Source: Cocos nucifera
Taxonomy: Eukaryota > Streptophyta > Magnoliopsida > Arecales > Arecaceae
DNA: 64,000 nt
Direction: 5' to 3'
Assembly (NCBI GenBank): GCA_006176705.1
Contig: QRFJ01004240.1
Location: 143,260 to 207,259, forward strand
This document shows, in pieces, positions 10,525 to 22,213 of the stretch; position 1 is the stretch's first letter; each line of letters starts with the position of its first letter. Both the position numbers and the translations under genes were made by a program. Below the pieces are notes generated by a model that was not told the DNA's origin, did no database searches, and was given only the letters and a program-made list of their open reading frames with translations.

Positions 10525-11542
10525 TGTTGAAGGAGCGAGCCATTCTCCCAACCATTACAATTTGGCCCCCAAATGAGAAGGCAACTCACTGCATGTACTA
10601 ACAACTACCCCGATGAAGGAAGAGCACAGAGGATAGAGAACTCCAAAATGACCTCGACTTAGGAAGAAATATGGCCTCGGACATCAACTGACCTCGAGCT
10701 CGAACACTAATTGACCACAGGATCGACTAACTTCAGATTTAGTCAAGGTCCCACCTTAACACTGTACCAACTAGATTCCAACACCCCTCCATCTTCTCGA
10801 CGATGAGGCCCGGATCCTTAAGGATGGGTTGCCAAGGATGAATCTCGAGTTGGAATCCTCCTAAGGCTTCCATGAGCACCAATGACATTGTCAGTAGCCT
10901 CTCACCTCCTCGACATGGAGATCTAGGCCCGTCCGGACAAAGCATGGTGCCGCACTGAAAAGCTGGCTTAATTAATAAGATACATCTGACCGGCCTCAAT
11001 AAGCGACGACAACTGATAGTCTGATATGCTCGGTAGACAACCGGAGCTAATTGTATAATCGAAGATTTTGGGGCCATTTCCCTAAATCATGCATACGTGG
11101 GCTTAACGGCCGCACGTAATCCTCGTGGATAATATGCTTAACTCTTGCTCATACTTGTCGTGTGTAACAAGCACGCTATTATCTTAACTAGTGCAGATTT
11201 TTTAGAGCCGTTATCGAGCTCAGTGGTAACACATAGCTACTCTTGCTTTATATAAAGGGGGGCCAACGACACCCATAGGTAAGTAATTCACTCTCCATAA
11301 AAACAGAGCCCAAACTCTACCATTTTCTCTCTACTCTATTGTTTGCTAAAGCTCCAGCTGACTTAAGCATCGGAGGGCTCCCTACCAGAAAATCTCTAAT
11401 GAGTGGACTTTTTCGCAGGTTCTCCTGAAAAAGGAGCACACCATCTCCAGCAAAAGCCTTCTCCACGTCAGTAGGCAATTGACCTCCACCTCGGTATAAG
11501 ACCGAGCCCAGTCATAGTGAAAATCGCAGATTCTCGGCAATA
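10525..11542 (+). repeat. 5' LTR of element D
   Basis: The LTR starts TGTTGAAGGAGCG and ends TTCTCGGCAATA. It is matched by the copy at 33271-34293 through GATGAAGGAAGAGCAC, AATGACCTCGACTTAGG, CTTAACGGCC and CGGTATAAGACCGAGCCCA blocks. The terminal CA reads TA here. Confidence 0.86.
11249..11256 (+). promoter_or_regulatory. TATA box of element D 5' LTR
   Basis: TATATAAA is followed by GGGGGGCC. The equivalent 3' LTR position (about 34000) reads CTATACAAGGAGGGGC, so only this copy keeps a good TATA motif. Confidence 0.5.
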
Positions 11543-11543
11543 G

Positions 11544-11561
11544 ATTAGTGCTAGAGGAAAG
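11544..11561 (+). other. Primer binding site of element D
   Basis: ATTAGTGCTAGAGGAAAG follows the LTR end directly. It resembles the ATTGGCGCTAGAAGGAGG after the 5' LTR of element C, which suggests that both elements use the same tRNA primer class. Confidence 0.5.
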
Positions 11562-11602
11562 GTTGCTTCCCTCTAAAAAGCATAAAGACAAAATAGAGAG
11601 AA

Positions 11603-11957
11603 ATGGCCAGAAGTAGGGCTGCTTCCATCACCTCGCGATGCCAATCCTTCCAGCACAACCAACGTGGCATTCCACCACCGGGAGTGGGGCATCAGCCGAC
11701 AATGACAGGGAATCTGTAGCAATTCAACAAATTAGTGCAACACATGTAGAACTTGACCGCTGCCGTTCAAAGTCTCCAAAACATGGTGGAACAATAGCAA
11801 CGGTAGGAGCCTGCTCCACCACCAGCTCCCTCACAGCAGAGCCAACGTTCTTGTTAGCCCGAGGAGGAGAACAACAATAACCGACCTACGGTTAGCGTCA
11901 TCAACATAATCTTAGGATTTGTCAAAGGCAAGGGGCAAGAAGCAAAGATGAAAACCT
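11603..11957 (+). pseudogene. Short gag-like leader ORF of element D (decayed)
   Basis: An ATG at 11603 opens MARSRAASITSRCQSF and runs into stops. A second ATG at 11638 gives 80 codons of low-complexity Ser/Thr/Ala-rich protein. No gag motif or zinc knuckle is visible. The position just after the primer site is the only reason to call it gag-like. Confidence 0.35.
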
Positions 11958-12043
11958 AATGGTGTATTATCAATAAGTCTTTGTGCTTGTATTATTGGAA
12001 TGTCAACACAATATATTGTTATTTTCAATCTCTTTTAGGAATG

Positions 12044-13454
12044 TATTGACCCTAGATATGATTTTGATGAATAACAAAACATTTGAGTCTCTTTTTGGTA
12101 CTAATAATTTGGAGTTTAAGACGAAGTTCAGGAAGACAGGAACTCATCTCAATGATGCTCCATGTTTTTGATTGAAAAAAAGAAAGAAAGAAGAGCAAAA
12201 GAGATCAAGCCAAATGTTTTTCAAAGAATACTAGGTCATGAACCAACTCAAAGGAAGTTTAAAGTTAAATTTGGCACTGTTTCAGGAGTTAACTCCAGAT
12301 CAGCAGGAGCCGACTCAAGGACTCAGACAGGCACCAAACTTAAAAACAGAAGATATTATTTTGGACCTTGTCGTTGGAGTCGACTCATGAGTCAACTCAT
12401 TGAGGAGTCGACTCAAGAAAAGCAGGAGCCGACTCATATCTCAGGAGGGCACTAGTCCAAGAACAGAACGATGAATATTTCACCCTACGACTGGAGTCAA
12501 CTCATGAAATTTAGGAGTCGACTCTGGCATGCAAAATTGGAACGGCACAGAAAATACAGAACGTTGGATTCTTTGCTCTACGACTGGAGTTGACTCAAGG
12601 CTTTGGAAAGTTGACTCTTGGATTTCTGACAGCTCTAACGGCTAGTTTTCAAAACTGTCTAGATTTTGTGCAAAATACTCTAAATGGCTTTTTCTGGTGT
12701 TCCAACGACTATAATCCCATTTTTGGTGTTCCTAACCTAGATTAGAAGACTCCTAAGACCATATTAAAGGAAGGGAACTCAAGGAATAAGAACAAGAGAT
12801 GGAAATATATCAGCATACATTCAAAAATTCTGGGCTGTCCAACTAGCGAGTCTTAAAGAGCTTTCATTGCTGTTCAACCACTCAACCAACTGTGCAATCA
12901 AGGCATTCTCAAGTAAAGGAATGGAGCATTCAGTACAAAAGTGCTCCAATAACTTAGCTTGTGCATAAAGCTTCAAATCAGCTTTTCAAAGAGGTTGTTT
13001 GTATTTAAATTTCTGCACTTATAAATTTTTTTATTTCAAGTTTCAAAAGGGTTGAAACTTAGGGGATAGGCTCATCCAAGCCTTGAATTGGATTTGTATA
13101 AGCCTAGGAGTGGCTTGGGATTATGTTTTGATTGGTTAGCCCACAAAACCAACTAGGTTTAGATTGTGAGCCCGAAAAAAAAATCTTACTGTAATCTTGG
13201 TGATTATAGTGGAATTCTCAAGTGGAGTGCTTGAGGAGTGGACGTTGGTGTTGGGTTTGACACCAAACTACTATAAAAACTTTGTAGCTTTGTGTGTGTA
13301 ATTCCTTTTGCTAGCTACAATCATTTTCAGCTCATTTAAATACTACATTTTCGGCATATAAGTATTCTAGTTCTGCACATAGACTTCTTAAATAGAAATT
13401 TTTTTTTGAAAAATCCAATTTACCCCCCCTCTTGGGTTGATCTTCTGGACAACA
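12044..13454 (+). repeat. 5' LTR of element E
   Basis: It ends TTCTGGACAACA just before the primer site. The stretch 12485-13454 matches the right LTR closely (GGCATGCAAAATTGGAACGG, CTGTGCAATCAAGGCATTCT, GGGTTGAAACTTAGGGG). At least eight copies of GGAGTCGACTC or close variants lie between 12285 and 12620. Confidence 0.85.
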
Positions 13455-13456
13455 AG

Positions 13457-13468
13457 TGGTATCAGAGT
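13457..13468 (+). other. Primer binding site of element E (initiator tRNA-Met)
   Basis: TGGTATCAGAGT matches the plant copia consensus TGGTATCAGAGC except for the last base. It sits two bases after the LTR end. Confidence 0.85.
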
Positions 13469-13517
13469 TGGTGCTCTAATATTGTTTGTTGTTCATTTGA
13501 TTTAGAGTAGTCGATCA

Positions 13518-14625
13518 AGATGACAATCCAATTAAATGTCTCCCTAATGGAAGGGCAGTCCACAAATAGGCCACCTTTATTTAATGGTTCTAACTACATA
13601 TATTGAAAGACATGCATGTGCATATTTATTCAAGTACTTGATTATGACCTGTAGAGTGTCATAATCAATGGACTATACACCCATAATTATCATTGAGGGT
13701 AATATAATTTCTAAACCCGAAAGAGATTGTGATGAAAATGATAAGAAGTTGGCTCAATTGAATGCTAAAGCAATGAATGTGCTTTATTGCTCACTTGATG
13801 CCAATGAATTTAATCAGATTTCTACTTGTATCTCAACCAAAGAAATATGGGATAGACTTGAGGTTACCCATGAGGGTACCAATCAAGTCAAGGAATCCAA
13901 AATAATATGTTAGTGTATAATATGAACTTTTTAAAATGGAATCAATTAAAAGTATTACCAAAATGTTTACACAATTTACTGATATTATAAATGGACTTAA
14001 AAGCTTAGGAAAATCATACATTAACCATGAACTTGTGAGAAAAATCCTTAGGTCTCTTCCTCGAATTTGGAAAGCAAAGGTGACGGCTATACAATAAGCA
14101 AAGGATCTCAATACCTTGCCCTTTGATGAGCTTCTTGGTTCTCTCATGACACATGAGTTAACCACGAAGCAAAACTTGAAAGATAAAGTCAAGAAGAAGA
14201 AGACCGTGGCCCTTAAGTCCATAGCAAAGGAAGAAGATGATGAAGAAATGGCTCTAATAACTCAAAAGTTTGGAAGATTTATGAGGAAGAAAATGCCAAA
14301 CTTCAAAAGAAGATCCTTCTCCAAAGATGAAGCTAGTAAAGATCGAGGAAAGACAGACAAGGAGAAGCCTACATGCTTTGAGTGCAAGAAGTCGGGTCAT
14401 TTCAAGGTAGACTATCCTTTATTGAAGAAATCCTCCAAGAAAGTGAAGAAGGCAATGATAGCAACTTGGAGTGATAGTGAAGATTCAAGTTCAGATGAAG
14501 AAGGACATGAAGTGGTCAACCTTTGTCTTATGGCTCAAGAGGATGAGGTAACACCTAACACTCAATCTAAATTTTCATTTGATGAATTACAAGAAGCATT
14601 TTATGATTTGTATGATGATTTTTAG
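13518..14625 (+). pseudogene. Gag of element E (broken)
   Basis: The frame opens at the ATG at 13518. Recognisable gag segments are PPLFNGSNYIY, KLAQLNAKAMNVLYCSLD, EFNQISTCISTKEIWDRLEV and THEGTNQVKESK. A lysine-rich part and the zinc knuckle CFECKKSGHFKVDYP follow, with the last Cys replaced by Tyr. Stops at about 13604 and 13652 stand where Trp is expected, and another frame break lies near 13915. Confidence 0.82.
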
Positions 14626-15109
14626 AAAGCTTACCATGAAGAACAAAAATTTAAAATCACTTAATCAAAATCTAATAAAAGAAAAGGATGAAATATTGAA
14701 AGAAAAGAGTTTATTTCAGTAGAAAACCAGAACTTAAAGAAAGAACTTAAAAAATATAAACCTATGATTGATAAGCTTACATTAAGTTCTGAAAAACTGT
14801 ATATGATACTCAACGATCAAAAAGCTATTTTTGACAAAGCTGAAATTGATTTTAGAACTCAAAAGAAGTAGAAGTTTCTAAAGAGTTTTTTTGTAAAAGA
14901 TTCATCTTCAACTTGACAAAATATAATATATTTTTATTATGAAAAATCTGGACACAAATCATATGTTTGCAATTTCAAAAAAATGAAAAACAATCTAAAC
15001 AATAAGAAGGTATGGGTTTCCAGAGGAACCATGGCTACTAATCCTAAAGGACTCAAGATGACTTAGGTACCTAAAACCCCCACTTGATTTTTGATTGCAG
15101 GTGTGTCTT
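14626..15109 (+). pseudogene. Gag-pol junction region of element E
   Basis: The region is A-rich, with Lys/Glu-rich frames broken by stops. A second degraded Cys/His-containing segment lies near 14935-14985. No separate gene is supported. In SIRE-type elements this is the variable stretch between the zinc knuckle and protease. Confidence 0.5.
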
Positions 15110-18100
15110 GCAGCTGATAGAAAGAAAGAAAAATGATATCTTAGATAGTGGCTGCTTAAGGCACATGACGGGTGAGAATGAACATTTCATCACTCTTGAA
15201 GCTAAAGAAGAAGGAATTGTGACCTTTGATGATGATGGCAAAAGACACATCATCAAAAGTGGTAAAATATATATTACTCCTTTTATATTTATAGATAATG
15301 TACTCTTAGTAGATGGCTTAAAAAAGCATAACTTATTGAGTATAAGTCAACTTTATGATAAAGGATTTAAAGTTGTTTCTGAATTGCTCTTATGCATGGT
15401 CACTAGTCCTATTAATAATAGCATTGCTCTTATTAGACATAAACATGTGAATGTATACTTAGTAGATTTAGATGACTCTTCCATCAAAAGAAGCCAATGT
15501 TTAATTGTAATAAATGCTATGATCAATGAAAATAGTTGGCTATGGTATCGTAGACTAGAACATGCTAGTATGGATTTGATTTCTAAACTAGTTAAAATGG
15601 ATTTTGTAGAAGGCTTGCCAAAACTTAACTTTGAAAAAAATAAAATTTATGATGCATGTCAATTAGAAAAATAAACTAGAAGTTCTTTCAAATAAAAAAA
15701 TATTGTTTTAACTTCTAGACCCCTTGAACTACTTCATATGGACTTATTTGGACCAACTAAGACCACAAGCCTAGGTGGTAAGAAATATGAATTTGTAATT
15801 GTAGATGATTTTTCGAGATTTACTTGGGTTTTATTTTTGGTACAAAAAGTGAAGCATTTTCTGCATTTACTAAGTTTTTCAAGAAAGTTTCAAATGAAAA
15901 GAATCTCTCCGTTGTTTGTATTAAAAGTGATCATGGAACGGAATTTGAAAATCAACATTTTAAAATCTTTTGTAATAAAATGGGGATTGAACATAATTTT
16001 TCTGCTCCTAGAATACCTCAATAAAATGGGATTGTTGAAAGGACAAATAGAACCCTAGAGGAAATGGCCTGAACCATGTTGTGTGAAAGCTATCCCTCAA
16101 GATATTTTTGGGTTGAAACTATCAATATAACATGTTATGTTCTAAATAGAGCATTGATAAGGCCGATATTAAATAAAACCCTTTATGAATTTTGGAAAAA
16201 CAGAGAATCAAATATTAGCTACTTTCATGTTTTTGGTTGCAAATGCTTTGTTCTAAATAATGGTGAGGATAACTTAGGCAAATTTGATGCAAAATCTGAT
16301 GAAGGTATCTTTTTAGAATATTCTACCTCTAGTAAAGCATATAGAATTTTTAACAAATGCACACTAGTTGTTGAAAAATCCATATATATAGTGTTTGATG
16401 AAACTAACAACTTACCTTCTAGAAAAGAAGATATGGCTAATGATGATGTAGGATTAATTGAGAAAGGAACGAAGGATGTTACATGCAAGAAATCAGCAAC
16501 TCAAGACAATATAGAAGAAAAGGAAGCTCAACCTAAAGATGAAAATCCTGATGATATTCAAATTCAAAGTCTACCAAAGAAATGGAGGTATGCACTTGGC
16601 CACCCCAAAGACCAAATTATTGATGATCATCACATGGGGTGAGAACTTATGCATCCTTAAGAAATATCAATAATTATCTAGCCTTTGTATCTCAAATTGA
16701 ACCAAAAACTACAGAAAAAACTGAAAATGACCCAAACTGGATAAATGCAATGCATGAAGAATTAAATCAATTTGAAAGAAATAGAGTTTGAACCCTAGTT
16801 GATAGACCAAGTGACCATTTAGTGATTGGAACCAAATGGATATTTAGAAATAAGCTAGATGAAAATAGAATAATTACTAGAAACAAAGCTAGATTTGTAG
16901 CTAAAGGGTATAATCAAGAAGAAGGTATTGATTTTGATGAAACTTTTACCTCAGTAGCTAGATTAGAAGCAATTAGGCTACTACTTGTATTTGCATGCTT
17001 CATGAATTTTAAGTCGTACCAAATAGATGTTAAAAGTGCATTTTTAAATAGATACATAGCCGAGGAAGTATGTGTTGAACAACCATCCGAATTTGAAAGT
17101 CATACATATCCTAATCATGTTTATAAATTGCATAAGACACTCTATGGTTTAAAATAAGCCCCTAGAGCATGGTATGAGAGACTAAGCAAAATTTTAATTA
17201 ATAATGAATTCTCTAGAGAAAATATTGATAAAACTCTATTTTTAAAGAAGAAAAATAATGACTTATTAGTAATGTAAATTTATGTAGATGAACGCAGGCT
17301 CATCAAACAGCGCTTTTGAGCTTTCTTCAGGATTTGGCCCGAACTGTTCGGCAGATTCCCACGCGTTACGCACCCGTTCGCCACTTTGTTCTTAACTATT
17401 CCGATTCTAGCAAACGGAGGCGGAAAAGCCGTAGCGCGCGCCCTGTAGTTTTGAAGCAGGGCGAGACAACTTTAGCTAGAAGCCTCTTTTCCTTCTGATA
17501 TTATTTTCAGTGCTACTAATGAGAATTTTTGCTAAGAGTTTGCCAAGCTTATGCAGGGAGAGTTTGAAATGAACATGATGGATGAATTGAACTTCTTTCT
17601 CGGACTTCAAATCAAGCAAAGTGAAAAGGGAATCTTCATCAACCAAATGAAGTATACAAAATTTTTTTTTGAAAAAGTTTGAAATGAAGAACTTAAGACC
17701 AATTGGTACTCCTATGAGCCCCTCTTGCAAACTTGATAAGGATGAAAATAGTAAGAAAGTTGATACTAAATTGTATAGAGGTATGATAGGATCATTGCTA
17801 TATCTTACTGCAAGTAGACTTGACATTATGTTTAGTGTCTGTATGTGTGCTAGGTATCAATCTGATCCTAGAGAATCTCATGCTTTAGCTGTTAAAAGAA
17901 TATTTAAATATTTATCTGGCACACTTAATGTTGAATTTTGGTATGATAAATTATCACCTTTAGAATTAATTGGATATACTAATTTTGATTTTGCTGGATG
18001 TAAGTTAGATTAAAAAAGCACTAGTGGCACTTATCAATTTCTTGGAGTTAATCTAATTTCATGGTTTAGCAAAAAACAACACTCAGTAGTATTATCTATA

Positions 18101-18436
18101 GCAGAAGCTGAATATGTTGCTGCTGGGAGTTGTTGTGCTTAAATCTTATGGATTAAACAACAACTTGAAGACTTTGGCATAAAACTTAATAAAATTTCAA
18201 TAAGATGTGATAATACTAGTGCAACCAATTTAACTAAAAATCCAATTTAACACTCAAGATCCAAACATATTGAAATAAGACATCACTTCATAAGAGATCA
18301 TGTGCAAAATAATAAGGCAATGCTTGAGTTTGTTAGTACAGATTAGCAATTAGTAGATATTTTTACTAAATCCCTTAATGAAGAGAGATTTAGCATAATT
18401 AGGAGAGAATTAGGAATGTGTTATCATTCAGATTAA
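15110..18436 (+). pseudogene. Pol of element E: protease, integrase, RT and RNase H (inactivated)
   Basis: Protease/pre-integrase signals are ILDSGCLRHMTG (15138 onward) and HNLLSISQLYDKGFKV. Integrase gives LLHMDLFGPTK, VIVDDFSRFTWV and KSDHGTEFEN. RT has TKWIFRNKLDE, ARFVAKGYNQEEGIDFDETF and YQIDVKSAFLN. The catalytic YVDD box at about 17281 is split by a mitochondrial rrn18 fragment at 17292-17498. RNase H gives LSIAEAEYVAAGSC and IRHHFIRDHV. Stops at about 16021, 17156, 18141 and 18248 fall at positions where the family has Gln. The end is set by a stop after the short tail at 18434-18436. Confidence 0.88.
17292..17498 (-). pseudogene. rrn18 (fragment): Nuclear insertion of mitochondrial small-subunit rRNA (rrn18) fragment
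   Basis: The reverse complement contains AGTGGCGAACGGGTGCGTAA, then GCGTGGGAATCTGCCGAAC and GCGCTGTTTGATGAGCC. This is the 5' region of a small-subunit rRNA. Flanking plant-type words such as GGAAAAGAGGCTTCTAGCTA match mitochondrial rrn18 rather than plastid 16S. The GC content jumps against an AT-rich background. The insertion falls exactly inside the second Asp codon of the RT YVDD box: GTAGATGA lies on one side and TATTATTTTC on the other. The two bases GA are shared at the junctions, so the limits are uncertain by two. It cannot be a functional rRNA gene. Confidence 0.92.
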
Positions 18437-18679
18437 GTCCAAATCTAGATTTTCTTGATCCAATAGTCCTCATACGACTTAAAAATCTCTTTATTACTCC
18501 CTAAGGATTCTATCCAGTGAATTTGCTCATTGATTCAAAATCATGTTCCTTTTCTAAACTTTCTCAAAAATCACATATTCTATAAGTCTATTGATTCATC
18601 AGACCTAATTCTTAACAATTTCTTAATTGGATGAATCTATCCTCTCACCGTGGAAAATTAAAATTTTACACTACTTGAC
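18437..18679. other. Region between pol and the recognisable 3' LTR of element E
   Basis: The stretch is AT-rich without an ORF. No copy of the LTR start (TATTGACCCTAG) and no polypurine tract is seen. The first half of the 3' LTR appears deleted or too diverged to see. Confidence 0.45.
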
Positions 18680-19684
18680 CTGGAGTCGACTTATGTTTAA
18701 ATGGAAAGTCGACTTCCGCTGAGACTGGAGTCGACTCACAAAATCCAGAAGTCGACTTTGGCATGCAAAATTGGCACGGCATAGAAAATATAGAACGTTG
18801 AATTTTTTGCTCTGCGACTGGTGTCGACTCAAGGCTCTGGGGAGTCGACTCCTGAATTTTGATAGCTTTAACGGCTAGTTTCTAGAACTGCCCAGATTTT
18901 GTATAGAACACTCTAAATGGTTTTTTCGGTGTTCCAACGGCTATAAACCCATTTTTGGTGTTCCTAACCTGGATTAGAAGACTCCTAAGACCATATTAAA
19001 GGAAGGGAACTCAAGGAATAAGAACAAGAGAGGAAAATATATCAGTATACATTCAAAAATTCTAGGCTATCCAATTAGTGAGCCTTAAAGAGCTTTCATT
19101 GCTGTTCAACCACTCAACCAGCTGTGCAATCAAGGCATTCTCAAGTGAAGGAAGGGAGCATTCATTGCAAAAGCCCTCCAATAATTTAGCTTGTGCATCA
19201 AAGCTTCAAATCAGCTTTTCAAGAAGTTTATTTGTATTTAAATTTCTATACTTACAAATTTTTGTATTTCAAGTTTCAAAAGGATTGAAACTTGAGGGAT
19301 AGGCTCATCCAAGCCTTGAATTGGATTTGTACAAGCTTAGGAGTGGCTTGGGGTTAGGTTTTGGTTGGTTAGCCCACAAAACCAATTAGATTTAGATTGT
19401 GAGCGGGGGAAAAACAATCTTGCTATAATCTTGGTGATTATAGTAGAATTCTCAAGTGAGTGCTTGAGGAGTGGACGTAGGTGTTGGGTTTGACACTGAA
19501 CCACTATAAAAACTTTGTGGCTTTGTGTGTGTGATTTTCTTTGCTAGCTACCATCATTTTCAGCTCATTTAAATACTGCATTTTCAGCATATAAGTATTC
19601 TAGTTCTGCACATACACTTCTTAAACAGAAAGTTTTTGAAAAACCCAATTCACTCCCTCTCTTGGGTTGTTCTTCTGGGTAACA
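18680..19684 (+). repeat. 3' LTR of element E (5' part missing)
   Basis: It is collinear with 12485-13454 through GGCATGCAAAATTGGCACGG, CTGTGCAATCAAGGCATTCT and GGGATAGGCTCATCCAAGC. It carries six GAGTCGACTC-like repeats between 18680 and 18852. The left LTR is about 400 bp longer. Confidence 0.8.
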
Positions 19685-19689
19685 GAACG

Positions 19690-20355
19690 ACTAGACTAAA
19701 ACTCTAAGTAATGGAGATCGGGCTTTGACTAATCTCATAAAGACATCCTGGCTACAATTGAGACCTCTAAACAAGTGCTCATTGACTGTATGGGGACACC
19801 TAGGCTCTTGGGCCTCCTCGACTTGGTTGGTGGACCGGTCTTTTAGAGATATCCCAACTTTGGCTAGGACCTCCAAATATATAACTCAGCCAAGACCAAC
19901 CACTAGGAGACACCCCAACCCAAGTTGGGACCTCCAAAAGTCGAGATCAAAAACTCCTAACCTTGAAAGACTTCGGCTCTAACCGAAAATTGCCTTTGGA
20001 TGGTTAGCATCGACTTTGAAGCAACTTACAACTATGAAAAGGTCCTAGCCTCAGCTAGAAAACTTATATTTAGGAAGGTCTCGACAAGAGCTACTTCAAT
20101 TTAACAAAAAGCTCCCAAGTCAAGACTGATATCAACTTTAATCCGAGACCGAATCTATTTCGGTTACAACATGAATCCGAGCTCGAAAGTCTACTACAAC
20201 CTTGAAACAAAAGAAATAAAGCATACAAGCAAGAGATAGAATGAAGCAAAAATGAAATTCATTTCATTAAGTTTGGGATTTCAGTTACAAAATACTTCGA
20301 TTACAAAAAGAAGTTCAATTACAAAAAGAAAGTAAAAAATTACAAAAAAAAAACC
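19690..20355. other. Internal region of element D, non-coding
   Basis: The stretch is C/T-rich with short ORFs only and repeated ACCTCCAAA words. It has no recognisable domain. It separates element E from the antisense ORF. Confidence 0.45.
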
Positions 20356-22208
20356 CTAAAGGGCCTCCTCGGTGGAAGACCCAACCTTGACTTCGGCTTC
20401 AGCTTTGAGGGTAGGCTCAGGAATGATTTTGGCTTTGAAGGTGGGCCTAGGGACGACTTCTACTATGGCTTTAGAGGCAGGCCCAGGGGTAACTCCAACA
20501 GCAGCGTCAGTGGGCTCAAGCTTGATGGTGAGCTTCTTGGGCACTGTTACAGAAGGGATGCCAACATTTGCACCATCTTCCTCAACTTTGGAAGTGGTGC
20601 CGACATTTGCATCATCTTCCTTAGTGCTGAAAGTGGTGCCAACATTTGCACCATCTTCCTCAGCCTCATCCTCGCTCTCCTTAAGGTTCAAGCGACTTAT
20701 ATTGACCATGGGGAAGAGCCGAGGCTATTTGTGTCTTGTAAAGGTCGAAGCCCATGACAATGGCTGAAGCCGAGCCCTCAGCAATCTCCACTTCAAAGGC
20801 TTTAAAGCCTTTATCCCTTCATAGCCCGAAGCTTGGCCTCGTAGATGGCCATCAACTTCTTAACAAGGGCCCTTGCCTTAACTACCTCGATCCTCTCCTC
20901 CGCCTCCTTTTCAACTGCTTTGCTGGCCACAAGCGCCTTCTCTAGCTTGATGACTCTCTCCCGCTGGATATCAGTTGTGGCCATCTCTAAAGCGACCTTC
21001 CCCTCAAGTACTCCTATGTTGTCAAGGACTTGTTGGAGCTTGAGTCGGGCTTGGGAAGCTTTATCGACTGCGTTTATTGCTTTCTCCTCGGCAGCCTTTG
21101 CCCGAGCCTTAGCGGCATAAGTATCACTTTCCATCTCCCACCTCAGCTCGTGGAAGCTGAGGACTTCATTAAGCATGGCAAAGTCGTGAATGAGCTGCGA
21201 AAAAAGAGAAAAGAAATGTTAAATCAGGAATGTTAGAATAAATCGAAAGTGCTACAAAGGAAGAAAACTTACTAAAAGAAGTTTGGTGTAGCCTGAGCTC
21301 ACCACCTCGTCTATGTGGTGAGCCTTGCTTGCCGACTAGTCGGCCGGCAAAAGAACCATATGCATCAACTCCCGGCCAAGTTGATCATCGTGGAATCTGA
21401 AGTTGGACCTTTAGACTATCTTCGATCAAGTAATGAGCCCCTCCTTAGTCCCTGGAGTTGGACCTTTGGACTATCTTCAACAAAGTAATGAGCTCATCCT
21501 CGGTCCTAGACGAGAAGGGCCCAACTTTGGCTCTCAAAGAGCTCAGAAAGGTGGAGGTATAGTCCTCATCGATAGAACCACCACCGATAAAGGAGAGTAG
21601 CCTTGGTGTGCTGCTGGGCTTTGAGCTCGACCCGAATCTAAAGAGGTCGATGAAGCTAACCTCAGAGGAATAGCAGCGATGGCCTCCGACTTGTCATCGA
21701 CTTCGATCGGTTTGACGCTGGAGGTTCTTAGTGTCGGCATTGGTGCGGGCGATGGAGCTGCCACTGAAGATCTAGATCTCTTCTTCAAGGCAGACCTCAA
21801 GGACTCCAAAGTCTGCCTCATCGCTACAACACTGAACATAAGAGATCAGTTTATTTCAAGAACTCAAAAACAAAAGTATAAATATACAAGTCAAGGAGAT
21901 TGGCCATACCCCGAGGACACATCGAGGTTATCCTAGGGCCATACAGAGCTTGCTCGGTCACTAGCTTTTTCAATGGTGGCACTTCGACGTTGCACAACAT
22001 AAGGAAGTGCTCATTGTCTGCGGGGAGTGGCTTGGCTCTTTTATTTGAGGAAACCCAAGGATGACTTCAGTTATAGCTGAAGCCCCATGGGAGGTCGACA
22101 GAAATGAAAAAGAAACGGCTTTTCCAATCGTGGATTAAAGAAGCAACCCCTTGATGAATTGGCAGCCTCCTCGGGGAGAGAAGTACCACTAGCCCTTAGT
22201 AACGAGGT
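20356..22208 (-). pseudogene. Antisense Transposase_28-like ORF of element D, C-terminal part
   Basis: The minus strand carries RFFFISVDLPWGFSYN and PLPADNEHFLMLCNVEVPPL (about 22130-21950), typical of the plant 'putative gypsy type transposon' family. A Ser-rich segment (21839-21543) and a long Ala/Glu/Lys coiled coil (21176-20811, e.g. AKARAKAAEEKAINAVDKAS) follow. The end is an acidic and Val/Pro repeat tail with three copies of DGANVG/DDANVG (20709-20356). Frame breaks lie between the blocks. The N-terminal part is at 32080-32333, separated by element F. Function is unknown in this family, and the strand is opposite to the host element. Confidence 0.75.
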
Positions 22209-22213
22209 GCCTC

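Larger units (their letters stand above)
12044..19684 (+). mobile_element. Element E: SIRE/Maximus-like Ty1/copia retrotransposon nested in D
   Basis: The left LTR begins TATTGACCCTAG at 12044 and the right LTR ends TTCTGGGTAACA at 19684. The flanks are GAATG (12039-12043) and GAACG (19685-19689). The element has an initiator-Met primer site, gag with a zinc knuckle, and pol in copia order (protease, integrase, RT, RNase H). The LTRs carry many GAGTCGACTC-type repeats. Numerous stops and a mitochondrial insertion inactivate it. Confidence 0.88.

Noticed and set aside
17316..17498. 60-codon plus-strand ORF near 17.4 kb
   Set aside because: It is antisense to the mitochondrial rrn18 fragment and not a protein gene.
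17292..17498. Plastid 16S rRNA origin for the rRNA insert
   Set aside because: The words around GGAAAAGAGGC and CTACAGGGCGCGCGCTACGG fit plant mitochondrial rrn18; the plastid gene has different sequence in this variable region.
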